Assembly: GCA_035280245.1 (NCBI GenBank)
Contig: DATEGF010000121.1
Span: 1-64,000, forward strand
Direction: 5' to 3'
From: DASZHJ01 sp035280245
Lineage (GTDB): Bacteria > Pseudomonadota > Alphaproteobacteria > ATCC43930 > CGMCC-115725
DNA length: 64,000 nucleotides
Of the stretch, positions 8,451 to 17,609 are shown piece after piece. Both the position numbers and the translations under genes were made by a program. Each line of letters starts with the position of its first letter. The stretch's first letter is position 1. The notes beneath the pieces are model-generated. The model was not told where the DNA came from, did not search any database, and saw only the letters and a program-made list of their open reading frames with translations.

Positions 8451-9262
8451 TCGCCCATCTGCAGGAGGGCGCCGGTGCGGCGGGCGCGACGGAAGCTCCA
8501 GAGAAGGATCGCGCTGCCGATCGCGATGTAGACGATGTCGAGGGCGAGGGCGGCGAAGAAAAAGTCGAGCCGGAACTCGTTCTGGAACAGCACGCCGCGC
8601 ATGCCCTCGAATACATAGGCCGTCGGGAAGCACCAGGCGATCCATTGCATCCACAGCGGCAGCACCGAGATCGGGTAGTAGATGCCGCTGATCGGCGAGA
8701 GCACGAAGACCGCGACCCAGGCGAGGTTCTCGGCTCCGAGACCGTGGCGGAGGATGAGCGCGATGATCGCGAGCCCGACCGCCCAGCCCATCACCAGCAG
8801 GAGCGTGAAGAACGCGATCAGCGGCAGGCCCAGCGTGAAGATCGAGTAGTGGTAAAGCGGGATCGCCAGCAGCGCCGCCGGCACGATCCCGAGCGTCACC
8901 CGGAGGAAGCTCATGGCGAGGAGCGACAGCACCCACTCGTAGGGCCGGAGCGGGCTCACGAAGAGATGGCCGAGGTTGCGCGACCACATCTCCTCCAGGA
9001 ACGAGAAGGCGACGCCGAGCTGACCGCGGAACATCACTTCCCAGAGCAGCACCGCGTAGATCAACACGCCGCCCGCGCGCGCAACCCAGCTGCTGTTGGT
9101 CACCAGGAATTTGCTGGTGAAGCCCCAGAGCACCATCGTGAGGATCGGCCAATAGACCAGCTCGAAGGCGCGCGGCCAGGAGCCGCGGAAGAGATAGAGG
9201 TGCCGCAGCACCATGGCGCCGACCCGGCGCGGCGAGAGGGCGAGGGCGAAGGCGGTGCTCAT
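8447..9262 (-). CDS. ABC-2 type transporter permease
   Basis: A 271-aa inner-membrane protein with about six TM helices. It begins with a cytosolic stretch (LSPRRVGAMVLRHLYLFRGSW) and a helix FELVYWPILTMVLWG, and later has the helix FVLSPISGIYYPISVLPLW, which is typical of ABC-2 exporters. It overlaps the ATPase gene upstream and the desulfhydrase-like gene downstream by 4 bases each (ATGA both times). It probably forms an exporter with the ATPase at 9259-10008. The substrate is unknown. Confidence 0.88.
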   Translation of the reverse strand: MSTAFALALSPRRVGAMVLRHLYLFRGSWPRAFELVYWPILTMVLWGFTSKFLVTNSSWVARAGGVLIYAVLLWEVMFRGQLGVAFSFLEEMWSRNLGHLFVSPLRPYEWVLSLLAMSFLRVTLGIVPAALLAIPLYHYSIFTLGLPLIAFFTLLLVMGWAVGLAIIALILRHGLGAENLAWVAVFVLSPISGIYYPISVLPLWMQWIAWCFPTAYVFEGMRGVLFQNEFRLDFFFAALALDIVYIAIGSAILLWSFRRARRTGALLQMGE

Positions 9263-10008
9263 TGCGCCGCCGCGGCGCGGGGCTTGCCGCGGGCGATGTC
9301 GAGGAAGACCTCCTCGAGCGTGTCGCGGCCATAGCGGTCGATCAGCGCCTCGGGGCTGCCGTGATCGACGATGCGGCCCTTGCGCATCATGAAGACCTCC
9401 GAGCAGAGCCGCTCGACCTCGCCCATGTTGTGGGACGCCAGCAGGATGGTGGCGCCGGTGCGCGCGCGATAGGTCTCGAGATAGCCCCGGACCCAGTCGC
9501 CGGTGTCGGGATCGAGCGACACTGTCGGCTCGTCGAGCAGCAGCAGCTCCGGCTCGTTGATGAGCGCCTTTGCGAGCGCCACGCGCGTCTTCTGTCCCGC
9601 GCTCAGGTTCCCTGTCTTGCGGTCGAGGAACTCGTTGAGCTGCAGGTCGCGCGCCAGCGTCGCGATCCGGCCGCGCACACTCTTGACGCCATAGAGCGCG
9701 CCATAGACCCGGAGATTCTCGCGCACGGTCAAACGGTGCGGCAGCTCCACATAGGGCGAGGAGAAGTTCATGCGCGGCAGCACGCGGTAGCGGTCGCGCC
9801 GCATGTCGGCGCCGAGCACACGCACCGAGCCCTCGCTCGGCAGCAGCAATCCCAGCAGCATCGAGATGGTGGTGGTCTTGCCGGCGCCATTGCCGCCCAA
9901 GAGCGCCGCGGTGACGCCGCGCGCGATCGCGAAATCGATGTGGTCGACCGCCACCGTCTCCTCGAAGCGTTTGGTGAGGCCGGAGACCTCGATCACGGGC
10001 GCGCTCAT
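9259..10008 (-). CDS. ABC-2 transporter ATP-binding protein
   Basis: A 249-aa ATPase with Walker A GGNGAGKTT, the signature LSAGQ (a variant of LSGGQ), Walker B LLLLDEP and the switch histidine in LASHNMGEV. The C-terminal extension DTLEEVFLDIARG is usual for ABC-2 exporters. It is the first gene of the operon with the permease and the PLP enzyme. It faces away from regB across a 97-bp gap that must hold both promoters. Confidence 0.92.
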   Translation of the reverse strand: MSAPVIEVSGLTKRFEETVAVDHIDFAIARGVTAALLGGNGAGKTTTISMLLGLLLPSEGSVRVLGADMRRDRYRVLPRMNFSSPYVELPHRLTVRENLRVYGALYGVKSVRGRIATLARDLQLNEFLDRKTGNLSAGQKTRVALAKALINEPELLLLDEPTVSLDPDTGDWVRGYLETYRARTGATILLASHNMGEVERLCSEVFMMRKGRIVDHGSPEALIDRYGRDTLEEVFLDIARGKPRAAAAQ

Positions 10009-10105
10009 GGCGCGCGACTATGGCGGAAAGCACCGGGCGCTGCCAGCGCACGGGTCCGCATGGCAGGGCCGCGAATGCTATACTCGCCGCGGAGGACCAG
10101 CGGAC

Positions 10106-11446
10106 ATGACCTTCGTCGACGATCCCGTCAGCGCCCGCGATCCCGGCGGCGGAGTGTCGGTCAGCCTGCGCATGCTGCTGCTGATCCGCTGGGTCGCGGT
10201 GCTGGGCCAAGCCGCGACCTTGCTGGTCGTGCATTTCGGGTTTGGTTACGCGCTGCCGATCGTGGCGGCGATGGCGGTGGTCGCGGCCTCCGCGCTCCTC
10301 AACGTCGTCGGCATGGTCTCCCGCGGCACCGCGGCGCGGCTCGGCGAGGTCGAGGCGGCCTCGTATCTCGCCTACGACATCGTGCAGCTGGGCGTGCTGC
10401 TGTTCCTGACCGGGGGCCTCGCCAATCCCTTCGCGATCCTGGCGATCGCGCCGGTGACGGTGGCGGCGACCGTGCTGTCGCGGCTCAGCGTCATCGGCCT
10501 CTCCGCGCTGACGGTGACCGCGATCAGCCTGCTCGCGATCTATCACCTGCCGCTGCCGTGGCAAGGCGATCCACCGGAATTCCCGCCGCTCTACATCCTC
10601 GGCGTCTGGTTCGCGCTGATCTTCGCGGCGCTCTTCATCGCGGGCTACACCTGGAGCGTCGCCGAGGAAGCACGACGCATGCGCGACGCTTTCGCCGCGA
10701 CCCAGCTCGCGCTCGCTCGGGAGCAGCGCGTCTCGGCGGTGGGCGCGCTCGCCGCCGCGGCCGCCCACGAGCTCGGTAGCCCGCTCGCCACCATCGCCGT
10801 GGTCGCGAAGGAATTGGCGCGCGATCTGTCGCCCGGCAGCCCCCATGCCGAGGACGCCGCACTCCTGCTGAGTCAGAGCGAGCGCTGCCGCATGATCCTC
10901 GCCGATCTCTCGCGGCAGCGCGGAAGCGAGAGCGGCGGCGCGCCTTACGCGCATCTCCCGATCTCGGTGCTGGTCGAGGCGGCAGGCGAGCCCTATCGGG
11001 CGGCGCATGTGCGCGTGATTTACGCCACCGGAGCGGGCGGCGCGGGGCCAGGCGGCGAGGAGCCCAAGGTCGCCCGCAGCCCCGAGGTCATGCACGGCCT
11101 CGGCAATCTGATCCAGAATGCCGTGACCTTCGCCCAGCGCGAGGTGATCGTCACTACCGACTGGACCGACCGCGAGATCACCGTCGAGGTGGTGGACGAC
11201 GGTCCTGGCTTCAGCGCCAACGTGCTGGCGCGTATCGGCGAGCCCTATATCTCCGGGCGCGGCGGCGGCGAGGCGCAGCACATGGGCCTCGGCATCTTCA
11301 TCGCCCAGAGCCTGCTCGAGCGTACGGGCGCGCGGCTCGGCTTCGGTAATCTTGCGGAAGGCGGCGCACAGGTTATGGTGGAGTGGCCGCGCGCCGCGCT
11401 CGAGGTTGACGAGCGCGCGCCGTCCCGAGAGGAAGCGGGATCATGA
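10106..11446 (+). CDS. regB: Redox-sensing histidine kinase RegB/PrrB/ActS
   Basis: A 446-aa membrane histidine kinase. Six hydrophobic helices lie in residues 20-185. GGLANPF at 103-109 is the quinone-binding heptad of RegB proteins. The phospho-accepting His221 lies in AAHELGSPL, and the redox-active cysteine is Cys261 in SERCRMIL. N and G boxes are present (GLGNLIQNAV, DDGPGF, GLGIFIA). ATG 10106 has GGAGGA nine bases upstream. In the family this kinase reads the quinone pool and oxygen and signals to RegA. The next gene is regA, overlapping by 4 bases. Confidence 0.95.
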   Translation: MTFVDDPVSARDPGGGVSVSLRMLLLIRWVAVLGQAATLLVVHFGFGYALPIVAAMAVVAASALLNVVGMVSRGTAARLGEVEAASYLAYDIVQLGVLLFLTGGLANPFAILAIAPVTVAATVLSRLSVIGLSALTVTAISLLAIYHLPLPWQGDPPEFPPLYILGVWFALIFAALFIAGYTWSVAEEARRMRDAFAATQLALAREQRVSAVGALAAAAAHELGSPLATIAVVAKELARDLSPGSPHAEDAALLLSQSERCRMILADLSRQRGSESGGAPYAHLPISVLVEAAGEPYRAAHVRVIYATGAGGAGPGGEEPKVARSPEVMHGLGNLIQNAVTFAQREVIVTTDWTDREITVEVVDDGPGFSANVLARIGEPYISGRGGGEAQHMGLGIFIAQSLLERTGARLGFGNLAEGGAQVMVEWPRAALEVDERAPSREEAGS

Positions 11447-12033
11447 GCGACACCACGGGGACACCGCCGGAAGATCGCCCTTCGCCGCTCGCGGGCTTGC
11501 CCGAGAGCGAGCGCACGCTGCTGATCGTCGACGACGATCAGCCCCTCTGTCAGCGCCTCGCGCGCGCCATGGAGCGTCGCGGCTTTGTTGTCACCACCGC
11601 CGACAGCGTGAAGGGCGGCGTCGCCGCCGCCAAGGACAACACCCCCGCCTTCGCGGTCGTCGACCTGCGCTTGACCGATGGCAGCGGCCTCGACGTCGTG
11701 AGCGCGCTTCGCGAGGCCCGGCCCAATGCTCGCATCGTCATGCTGACGGGCTACGGCAATATCGCGACCGCCGTCGCCGCCGTGAAGGCGGGCGCCGTCG
11801 ACTATCTGCCGAAGCCCGCCGACGCCGATGCCGTCGAGCGCGCACTGCTCGCGACCGAGGCGGCGCTGCCGCCACCGCCGGAGGATCCCATGTCCGCCGA
11901 TCGCGTCCGGTGGGAGCACATCCAGCGCGTCTTCGAGCAATGCGACCGCAATGTCTCCGAGACCGCGCGCCGCCTAAAGATGCACCGCCGCACGCTCCAG
12001 CGCATCCTCAGCAAGCACGCGCCGCGGAGCTGA
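11443..12033 (+). CDS. regA: Redox response regulator RegA/PrrA/ActR
   Basis: A 196-aa response regulator. The receiver domain has the acidic DDD triad near residue 31, phospho-acceptor Asp74 in VVDLRLTDG, and KPAD. A proline linker precedes a C-terminal Fis-type helix-turn-helix (RWEHIQRVFEQCDRNVSETARRL, then RRTLQRIL) that is almost invariant in this family. The start overlaps the regB stop as ATGA. Known RegA proteins control photosynthesis, respiration, nitrogen and carbon fixation genes according to redox state. The usual partner senC is not in the window. Confidence 0.95.
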   Translation: MSDTTGTPPEDRPSPLAGLPESERTLLIVDDDQPLCQRLARAMERRGFVVTTADSVKGGVAAAKDNTPAFAVVDLRLTDGSGLDVVSALREARPNARIVMLTGYGNIATAVAAVKAGAVDYLPKPADADAVERALLATEAALPPPPEDPMSADRVRWEHIQRVFEQCDRNVSETARRLKMHRRTLQRILSKHAPRS

Positions 12034-12040
12034 GCCGGCG

Positions 12041-12442
12041 CTAGGCGTTCGTCAGAGGTGCGGTGACATAGCGGCGGCACACCGACCGCCACCGCCCCAA
12101 GACGCTTGGCTGCCTGCCGGCCACATAGTGGCCGCTCAAGAGTCCCTGTCGGGTCTGGTCGAAGACCTGCATGACCATGGCGTGCGTGGTTGCGTGGTGA
12201 TCGTTGAACCGCTCGATGCTGCGGAATGTCTTACCGGTCACATCCCTGATTGCAGCGAGCATCGGCGCACTCAGCTCATCCTCGGCTTCGGCGCGCCGCA
12301 GCGCTCCCAAGATGCACATCTGCCCGAAGGCATTGATCAACGAGCCCTTGCACCACCGTTGCTGATTTGCGATTAGCTCTCGCGTGGCCTCGAGTTTATC
12401 GAGCGCGACGAGGTCTGGAGCTTCCACACCGTCGAAAGGCAT
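12041..12442 (-). CDS. Uncharacterised 133-aa protein (DUF6197-like pattern)
   Basis: No function assigned. An RBS (TAGGAG) lies 7 bases before ATG 12442. The residues QQRWCKGSLINAFGQMCILGALRRA followed by RFNDHHATTHAMVMQVFDQT recall small proteins of the DUF6197 type, in which a Trp-Cys motif, a CxLGA helix and a WND/FND segment recur. That resemblance is from memory and only moderate. The C-terminus is basic (GRWRSVCRRY). It converges with regA, leaving 7 bases between the stops. Confidence 0.55.
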   Translation of the reverse strand: MPFDGVEAPDLVALDKLEATRELIANQQRWCKGSLINAFGQMCILGALRRAEAEDELSAPMLAAIRDVTGKTFRSIERFNDHHATTHAMVMQVFDQTRQGLLSGHYVAGRQPSVLGRWRSVCRRYVTAPLTNA

Positions 12443-12559
12443 CTTCGATTCTCCTAAGATTCGGGGCGCCCATCGGAGCCTCTACGCCGGCGCCGACGCG
12501 GCATCCTCCTCGACAAAACCGCGCTGCCGTCAAATCGTTCACCCGGGCCCGAGGGCCGA

Positions 12560-12909
12560 TTAGGGAGGCAGGCCTTCCGGCGCTCTCAGGCGGTCGACCC
12601 TGATCGGCGCGTAGTGGCGCATCGTCTCGACCGTTGCCGTCAGCTCGCCATCGGCCCATGCCCGGACGTAGAGCACCGTCTCGCCGTTCCTGACGTAGCT
12701 GACGTATCGCTCGGTCAGATCGTTGCCGAGCACTAATCTACGATAGAAAACATGGTCTGCGGCGTGGCTTCTGGTGGCACCGTAGTGTCTTTGGTGAGAC
12801 GACGATGGTCGAGATCCAGCTCGGCCACGCCTTGCTGGAGGAGTCGATTGCGCGCGTCCTCGGCGTTGCCGAGTGTGCGAAAGAGCGCGATCGCGATCTG
12901 GTACGCCAT
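12560..12909 (-). pseudogene. Frameshifted small protein of general-stress type
   Basis: ATG 12909 follows a clear AGGAG. The first frame reads 58 aa (MAYQIAIALFRTLGNAEDA to MFSIVD) and stops at TAG 12733-12735. The adjoining frame continues in register as LVLGNDLTERYVSYVRNGE down to MRHYAPIRVDRLRAPEG, ending at TAA 12560. Restoring one T at the GATTAG site would give a single product of about 116 aa. The joined sequence resembles small proteins with a first strand ALF and then GNxxERY..YVRNGET..VRA...TMR.YAPI, as in stress-induced domain families. It could be a true pseudogene, a one-base assembly error, or two overlapping genes; I favour the first two. Confidence 0.65.
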
Positions 12910-12960
12910 GAGGTTCTGCTCCTGGACTGAAAACAGGAGAACGGCGGAGACGCGATGGCG

Positions 12961-13689
12961 TCAGGTCGTCAGGAGCGTCCGCTCGGTCCCCTCGAGCACC
13001 AGGCACGTGAGCTGGTTCGAGCGATAGGCCCCGGTGTCGATGCCGATCCGGTTGGGGCGGAACTCGGGCTCGAGGGTGATACTGTGGCCGTGCACCACGA
13101 CCTTGCCGAAGTCGCGGTCGGAATCGAGGAACTCGTCGCGGATCCAGAGTAGGTCCTCGGTGCGCTGCTTTTCGAGCGCGACGCCCGGCCGCACACCCGC
13201 GTGCACGAAGAGATAGTCGCCCTCGGTGTGCGTGACCGCGAGACCCTCGAGGAAGCTTTTGTGTCCGGCCGGCAGACGCTCGGCGAATTGCTGCTGGGCG
13301 TGGCGGAAGAGAGCAGTGCCCGTGAACATGCTGGGCGGCTCGACGCCGTAGCTCCTGAGCGTCGCGTCGCCACCATTCATCATCCAGGTCCGGCCGACCG
13401 CGAGGTCCTCGAGGAACCGCAGCATCATTTCCTCGTGGTTACCCATGAGCGGCACCACCTCGAGGCCCGCGGGCCCGTCGTGCAGCACCCTATCGATGAC
13501 CGCGCTCGAGTCGGGTCCACGGTCGACGTAGTCGCCGAGGAAAATGAGCCGCTTGGCTGCCTCGGGATGGGCTGTTGCATCCGCGGTGATCTGCGCCAGG
13601 AGCGCTTCCAGGAGATCGGCGCGGCCGTGGATGTCGCCCACGGCGTAGAGCCGGCTTCCGGCGGGTGCGGCGGAGGCTGGGCGGGGCAT
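12961..13689 (-). CDS. PPP-type metallophosphatase (serine/threonine phosphatase family)
   Basis: A 242-aa metallophosphoesterase. The metal-binding motifs are in order: GDIHGR near residue 18, GDYVDRG near 55 and GNHE near 85, followed by FVHAG and VVHGHS. This is the layout of PrpA/ApaH-like bacterial PPP phosphatases acting on phosphoproteins or dinucleoside polyphosphates. The start was set at ATG 13689; in-frame sequence further upstream is Arg-rich and unlike the family. It is transcribed divergently from hldE. Confidence 0.9.
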   Translation of the reverse strand: MPRPASAAPAGSRLYAVGDIHGRADLLEALLAQITADATAHPEAAKRLIFLGDYVDRGPDSSAVIDRVLHDGPAGLEVVPLMGNHEEMMLRFLEDLAVGRTWMMNGGDATLRSYGVEPPSMFTGTALFRHAQQQFAERLPAGHKSFLEGLAVTHTEGDYLFVHAGVRPGVALEKQRTEDLLWIRDEFLDSDRDFGKVVVHGHSITLEPEFRPNRIGIDTGAYRSNQLTCLVLEGTERTLLTT

Positions 13690-13786
13690 CTTGGCAGATG
13701 TAGGGAGAAACTGGCGCTGGCGCCAGTGTGGCGCGCGGCCGCGCGGTTTCCCTTGCCAGGGCGGGCGTCGCCGCCTATGAGGGGCC

Positions 13787-15244
13787 ATGGCCGATGCGGA
13801 CCTGGTCTCCCTCGTCGAGAAGCTGGCGGCGACGCGCCTCATTTGCGTGGGCGACGTCATGCTCGACCACTACGTCTATGGCGCCGTGGAGCGGGTCTCG
13901 CCGGAGGCGCCGATCCCGGTGCTGCGGGTCGAGCGCGAGACGCGCACCCTGGGCGGCGCCGGCAACGTACTCCGCAACCTGCACGCTCTGGGCCTCGCGC
14001 CCTGCTTCATCTCGGTCGTGGGAAACGATGCCGCCGGCCGGGAGGTGAGCAAGCTCGCCGCCGGCTCCGACGGCGCCGAAGTGCACATGCTCCAACAGAG
14101 CGGCCGCACCACCACCATCAAGACCCGCTACGTCGCCGGGACGCAGCAGCTGCTGCGGGCCGACCGCGAGAAGATCGCGCCGGTCGCCGCCTCCGTCCGC
14201 GAGGACCTGCTGCGGGTCCTCGAGCACGCGGTCGCCGGCCGTGGTGTCACTATCCTCTCCGACTATGCCAAGGGCGTGCTGGGCGACGGGGTCGCCGGCG
14301 CGATCATCGCGGTTGCGCGTGCCGCGGGCCATGTGGTGGTGGTGGACCCCAAGGGCACGGACTACGCGCCCTATCGCGGCGCCGGCATCCTGAAACCGAA
14401 CCGCGGCGAGCTCGCCTCGGCGACCAAGCTCCCGACTGGGAGCGAGGCTGAGGTAACCGCGGCCGCGCGGGCGCTGATCGACGATTTCGAGCTGGGCGCG
14501 GTGCTGGTGTCCTTGAGCCAGGAAGGCATGCTGCTGATCGAGGCCGGTGGCGCAGTGCACCGGCTCGCTGCCGAGGCCCGCGAGGTGTTCGACGTCTCCG
14601 GCGCCGGCGACACGGTGGTGGCGGTGCTGGGCGCGGCGCTCGGTGCCGGGGCCTCGCTGCTCGATGCCGCGCGGCTCGCCAACATCGCGGCGGGCGTCGT
14701 GGTCGGCAAGGTCGGCACCGCCGTGGTCCACGCGAGCGAGCTCGAGGAAGCCATCGTCAACCGCGATGCGCTCGCGGGCCAGAAGCTGCTGCCGCTGCCG
14801 GTGGCGCTCGATCACGTCGCGCGCTGGCGCCGCAACGGCCTCAAGATCGGCTTCACCAACGGCTGCTTCGACATCCTGCATCCCGGCCACGTCTCGCTGC
14901 TGAGTCAGGCGAGGTCCCATTGCGACCGGCTGGTTGTGGGGCTCAACAGCGATGCCTCCGTGAAGCGCCTCAAGGGTCCCGACCGGCCCGTGCAGAGCGC
15001 CGCCGCGCGCGGCGCGGTGCTGTCGTCCCTCGCCAGCGTCGACATGGTGGTGGTGTTCGACGAGGACACGCCGCGCGAGCTGATCGCGGCGCTGCAGCCG
15101 GAGGTGCTGGTGAAAGGCGCCGATTACCGGAAGGAGCAGGTGGTGGGCGCGGACATCGTCGAGGCCCACGGCGGCAAGGTCGTGCTCGCCGAGCTGGTGC
15201 CGGGCTTCAGTACGACGGCGACGATCGCGCGAATGGTGCGCTGA
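13787..15244 (+). CDS. hldE: Bifunctional heptose 7-phosphate kinase / heptose 1-phosphate adenylyltransferase
   Basis: A 485-aa fusion. The N-terminal PfkB-like kinase (about 1-320) has LGGAGNVLRNL and the anion-hole motif DVSGAGDTVVAVLG. The C-terminal nucleotidyltransferase (about 345-485) has GFTNGCFDILHPGH with the HxGH motif and ends ELVPGFSTTATI. It makes ADP-heptose for the LPS inner core. Both activities look intact and the length is usual. No other heptose genes (gmhA, hldD, waaC) lie nearby. Confidence 0.95.
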   Translation: MADADLVSLVEKLAATRLICVGDVMLDHYVYGAVERVSPEAPIPVLRVERETRTLGGAGNVLRNLHALGLAPCFISVVGNDAAGREVSKLAAGSDGAEVHMLQQSGRTTTIKTRYVAGTQQLLRADREKIAPVAASVREDLLRVLEHAVAGRGVTILSDYAKGVLGDGVAGAIIAVARAAGHVVVVDPKGTDYAPYRGAGILKPNRGELASATKLPTGSEAEVTAAARALIDDFELGAVLVSLSQEGMLLIEAGGAVHRLAAEAREVFDVSGAGDTVVAVLGAALGAGASLLDAARLANIAAGVVVGKVGTAVVHASELEEAIVNRDALAGQKLLPLPVALDHVARWRRNGLKIGFTNGCFDILHPGHVSLLSQARSHCDRLVVGLNSDASVKRLKGPDRPVQSAAARGAVLSSLASVDMVVVFDEDTPRELIAALQPEVLVKGADYRKEQVVGADIVEAHGGKVVLAELVPGFSTTATIARMVR

Positions 15245-15274
15245 GCCGCTTCGGTGCCGCTATGGCGCCGCTCG

Positions 15275-16297
15275 TCACTCTTGTGTGCCGGCGATCGGCA
15301 TCGCCGTCTGCACCCCGAGACCGGCGGCCGCGTTCTGCACCGGCGCAATCAGCAATTGCCGGAGGGAATGCGCGTCCGCGCCGGGATCCTCGACGCCATA
15401 GGTCAGCCGGGGCGACTGTGCCGCGGGCATCGCGAGCGTGCCGAACAGCCAATCCCAAAGCGCCAGGCAGCTGCCAAAGTTGCGATTGAAATGCACGGGA
15501 TCCCTGGAGTGATGGATCTGGTGCTGCGCGGGGCTCATCAGGACGCGCCCGATCCCACCCGTGAACGGGATCCAGAATTGCGAATGCTGGAGATGCACAT
15601 AGGCATAGATGAATGCGACCAGCAGAATGTTCGTGCCGTCGATCGCATAGACGGCGGTCTCGCGACCCAACAGATAGGTCGCGAAGCCAGTCACGGGGCC
15701 GATCGTGAGCGCGAGAATGTTCGTGAAGACCAGCGTGTCGACCGGGTGGACCCGCCAGACCGTCCAAGGCGTCAGAACCTGCGCCGTATGATGCGGCTTG
15801 TGGAATTCCCACAAGAAGGGAATGCGGTGGCTTAGATAATGATCAAGCCAGTAGCCGAGCTCGTAGGTGAGGAATATCAGCAGCGTCATCCCCGCGCGTA
15901 GCACCATGTCCGGACCCGTCACGGGCGCGCGTGCCCCGAACGCATCCTGGAAGGCCTCGAGCACGATCTTCGCGATCGTCTCGCCGGAGAGGCACGTCCA
16001 GCCGATCAAGGCGCCGATCGCGAAGGTATTGAGGATGAAGTAGCAGACGTCGGCCCTCGTCGACCGATGCAGGATGATCCGCTTCGAGAAGATCGCCCGG
16101 GCGAGCGCTGCGATATGCACGCGGCCCCGCCGCCGCCATTGCCGCAAGGCAAGGAAGACTACCGCGGCGCAAAAGGCGAAACCCAGCGACGCGATCGAGA
16201 ACTGGTGCCCGCCCGGCAGGAAGACCGCCGCGAATTGCTGCGTCAAAGCATTCAGTTTTTCGGGCAGCTCGGTCTCTCCTGAGACGGCTCGGGGCAT
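15275..16297 (-). CDS. Sterol desaturase / fatty acid hydroxylase superfamily protein
   Basis: A protein of about 340 aa, in the inner membrane. The three di-iron histidine boxes are visible: HYLSH, HKPHH and HQIHH, between hydrophobic helices. The superfamily hydroxylates or desaturates lipids, including hopanoids, sphingolipid-like chains and carotenoids. I set the start at ATG 16297. A GTG at 16384 is also in frame and lies just 5 bases after the stop of the GT87 gene, so a longer N-terminus remains possible. It appears to be the last gene of the UbiA-HAD-GT87 operon. Confidence 0.85.
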   Translation of the reverse strand: MPRAVSGETELPEKLNALTQQFAAVFLPGGHQFSIASLGFAFCAAVVFLALRQWRRRGRVHIAALARAIFSKRIILHRSTRADVCYFILNTFAIGALIGWTCLSGETIAKIVLEAFQDAFGARAPVTGPDMVLRAGMTLLIFLTYELGYWLDHYLSHRIPFLWEFHKPHHTAQVLTPWTVWRVHPVDTLVFTNILALTIGPVTGFATYLLGRETAVYAIDGTNILLVAFIYAYVHLQHSQFWIPFTGGIGRVLMSPAQHQIHHSRDPVHFNRNFGSCLALWDWLFGTLAMPAAQSPRLTYGVEDPGADAHSLRQLLIAPVQNAAAGLGVQTAMPIAGTQE

Positions 16298-16388
16298 ATC
16301 CGACTGATATGCATAGGCATAGACCGTGAAGATTCTCTGAAGACGGCACCGGGGCCGCTCGCACGAGCCGGTCCGAGTGCGCACCCGA

Positions 16389-17609
16389 CTACGGCGATCG
16401 CGCGGATAGCACGCCGAGACTCGCGCGCCGCCAGGTTGTCATCAGCAACAGAAGCAAGATCAGCCAGGTCGGCTGCAGCGTCGTCGCCTCCGCGATCGGC
16501 TTTCCTACGACCGGCAGCGCCCAGGCTGCGATGAGCAGCGCCGGCTCCCCGGAGCGAAATCCTGTCGCGCGTGCTTCCTGCAACAGCCAGGCGAACGGCA
16601 GCAGCAGCATGACGAGGTCGTAGTCGTAGGCATAGGGTGTGACGAGAGGAATGCTCAACACCAAAAGAGAGCCCGAAAGCGGGAGCGGTGCCCGGCGCCA
16701 CCAGACCCGCGCGAGCATGGTCAGTGCCACGAGCGAGACCGCGATCTGCATGGCGTAGGCGCCGGTGATGCCGAGGCCCGCGAGCCTCGCCGAGGCGAAG
16801 ACCGTCGCCATCCGGTTCCAGGGCACTCGGCCCGCTTCCAGCATCGCGCGCGCTTCGCCGAGATCTCTCACGAAGGCGAGCCAGGGCTCGAGGCCGAGGA
16901 GCGCGACACTTGCGATGCCGAGCGCCACTGCCACGCCGCCGGCGATCCCGAGTACGCGCCAGTATCGGCCGAACGCCAAGGCGACAAACGCGGCCAGAGC
17001 CATCTGTGGCTTGTAGGTGAGCAAGCCCCAGCACAGACCGGAGAGGAGGGGCCGGCGCTCCAGGCTCAGCAACCCGCCCGCGATCAACGCGGCCGAGAGG
17101 GCGCCGTTCTGGCCGCTGATCAGGCACTGCGCCGTTGCTGGGAAGATCAGCGCCGCAAACCAGGTGAGGGGATGGGGCCCGATGTGCCGGAGCACTCTGG
17201 TGAAGGCCGCGAATGTTCCGGCGACCCAGAGCACCGCCGCCGCAAGGTAAGGCAGCAGTGCCAGCGGGAGCACGAGCATCAGGAAGCTCGGCGGGTAGTA
17301 CCAGGTGATGAGGCCGACCGGCGCGCCGATGGCGGTCTGCTCGGCCGCATAGATCAGCGACTGGTCGTAGCCCGCGGCGGGCGCGCCGCCGAGGGCCAGG
17401 CTCGCGGCGCTCCAGAGCGCCACGAAATCCCGCCCGACGATGGCCCCGCCCGCGTTGACGAAACCGGGCGGATGCCACCACCAGCTGTTCAGGAGCCCGA
17501 GCACGAGCCACCCGAGACTCAGCGACAGGATCGCAAACAGCAGCGCGAAGCTGGGCAGGCTCAAGCGCGTGATCTCGGCCCGGATGCTCCCGGCGGCGCT
17601 CGCCGTCAC
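16389..17609 (-). CDS. GT87-type (DUF2029) polyprenyl-phosphate-dependent glycosyltransferase
   Basis: A 406-aa integral membrane protein of about 10-12 helices. Near the start GGAIVGRDFVALWSAA gives the acidic GRDF segment where GT-C enzymes carry a catalytic Asp. ITWYYPPSFLMLVLPLALLPY and GLLTYKPQMALAA are strongly typical of the DUF2029/GT87 family. Known members such as mycobacterial PimE transfer a sugar from a polyprenyl-phosphate donor outside the cytoplasm. The GTG at 17609 overlaps the HAD stop as GTGA. Donor and acceptor are not known; the UbiA gene upstream may make a lipid-linked donor. Confidence 0.85.
   Translation of the reverse strand: MTASAAGSIRAEITRLSLPSFALLFAILSLSLGWLVLGLLNSWWWHPPGFVNAGGAIVGRDFVALWSAASLALGGAPAAGYDQSLIYAAEQTAIGAPVGLITWYYPPSFLMLVLPLALLPYLAAAVLWVAGTFAAFTRVLRHIGPHPLTWFAALIFPATAQCLISGQNGALSAALIAGGLLSLERRPLLSGLCWGLLTYKPQMALAAFVALAFGRYWRVLGIAGGVAVALGIASVALLGLEPWLAFVRDLGEARAMLEAGRVPWNRMATVFASARLAGLGITGAYAMQIAVSLVALTMLARVWWRRAPLPLSGSLLVLSIPLVTPYAYDYDLVMLLLPFAWLLQEARATGFRSGEPALLIAAWALPVVGKPIAEATTLQPTWLILLLLLMTTWRRASLGVLSARSP

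Noticed and set aside
8447..11281. Very long minus-strand frame continuing upstream of the ABC permease
   Set aside because: Only the last 271 residues are a permease. The upstream part crosses the ATPase in the wrong frame and lies antisense to regB.
16297..16384. Longer start (GTG 16384) for the sterol-desaturase-like gene
   Set aside because: The extra 29 residues are Arg/Cys-rich and unlike the family. It is kept only as a possibility because of its closeness to the upstream stop.
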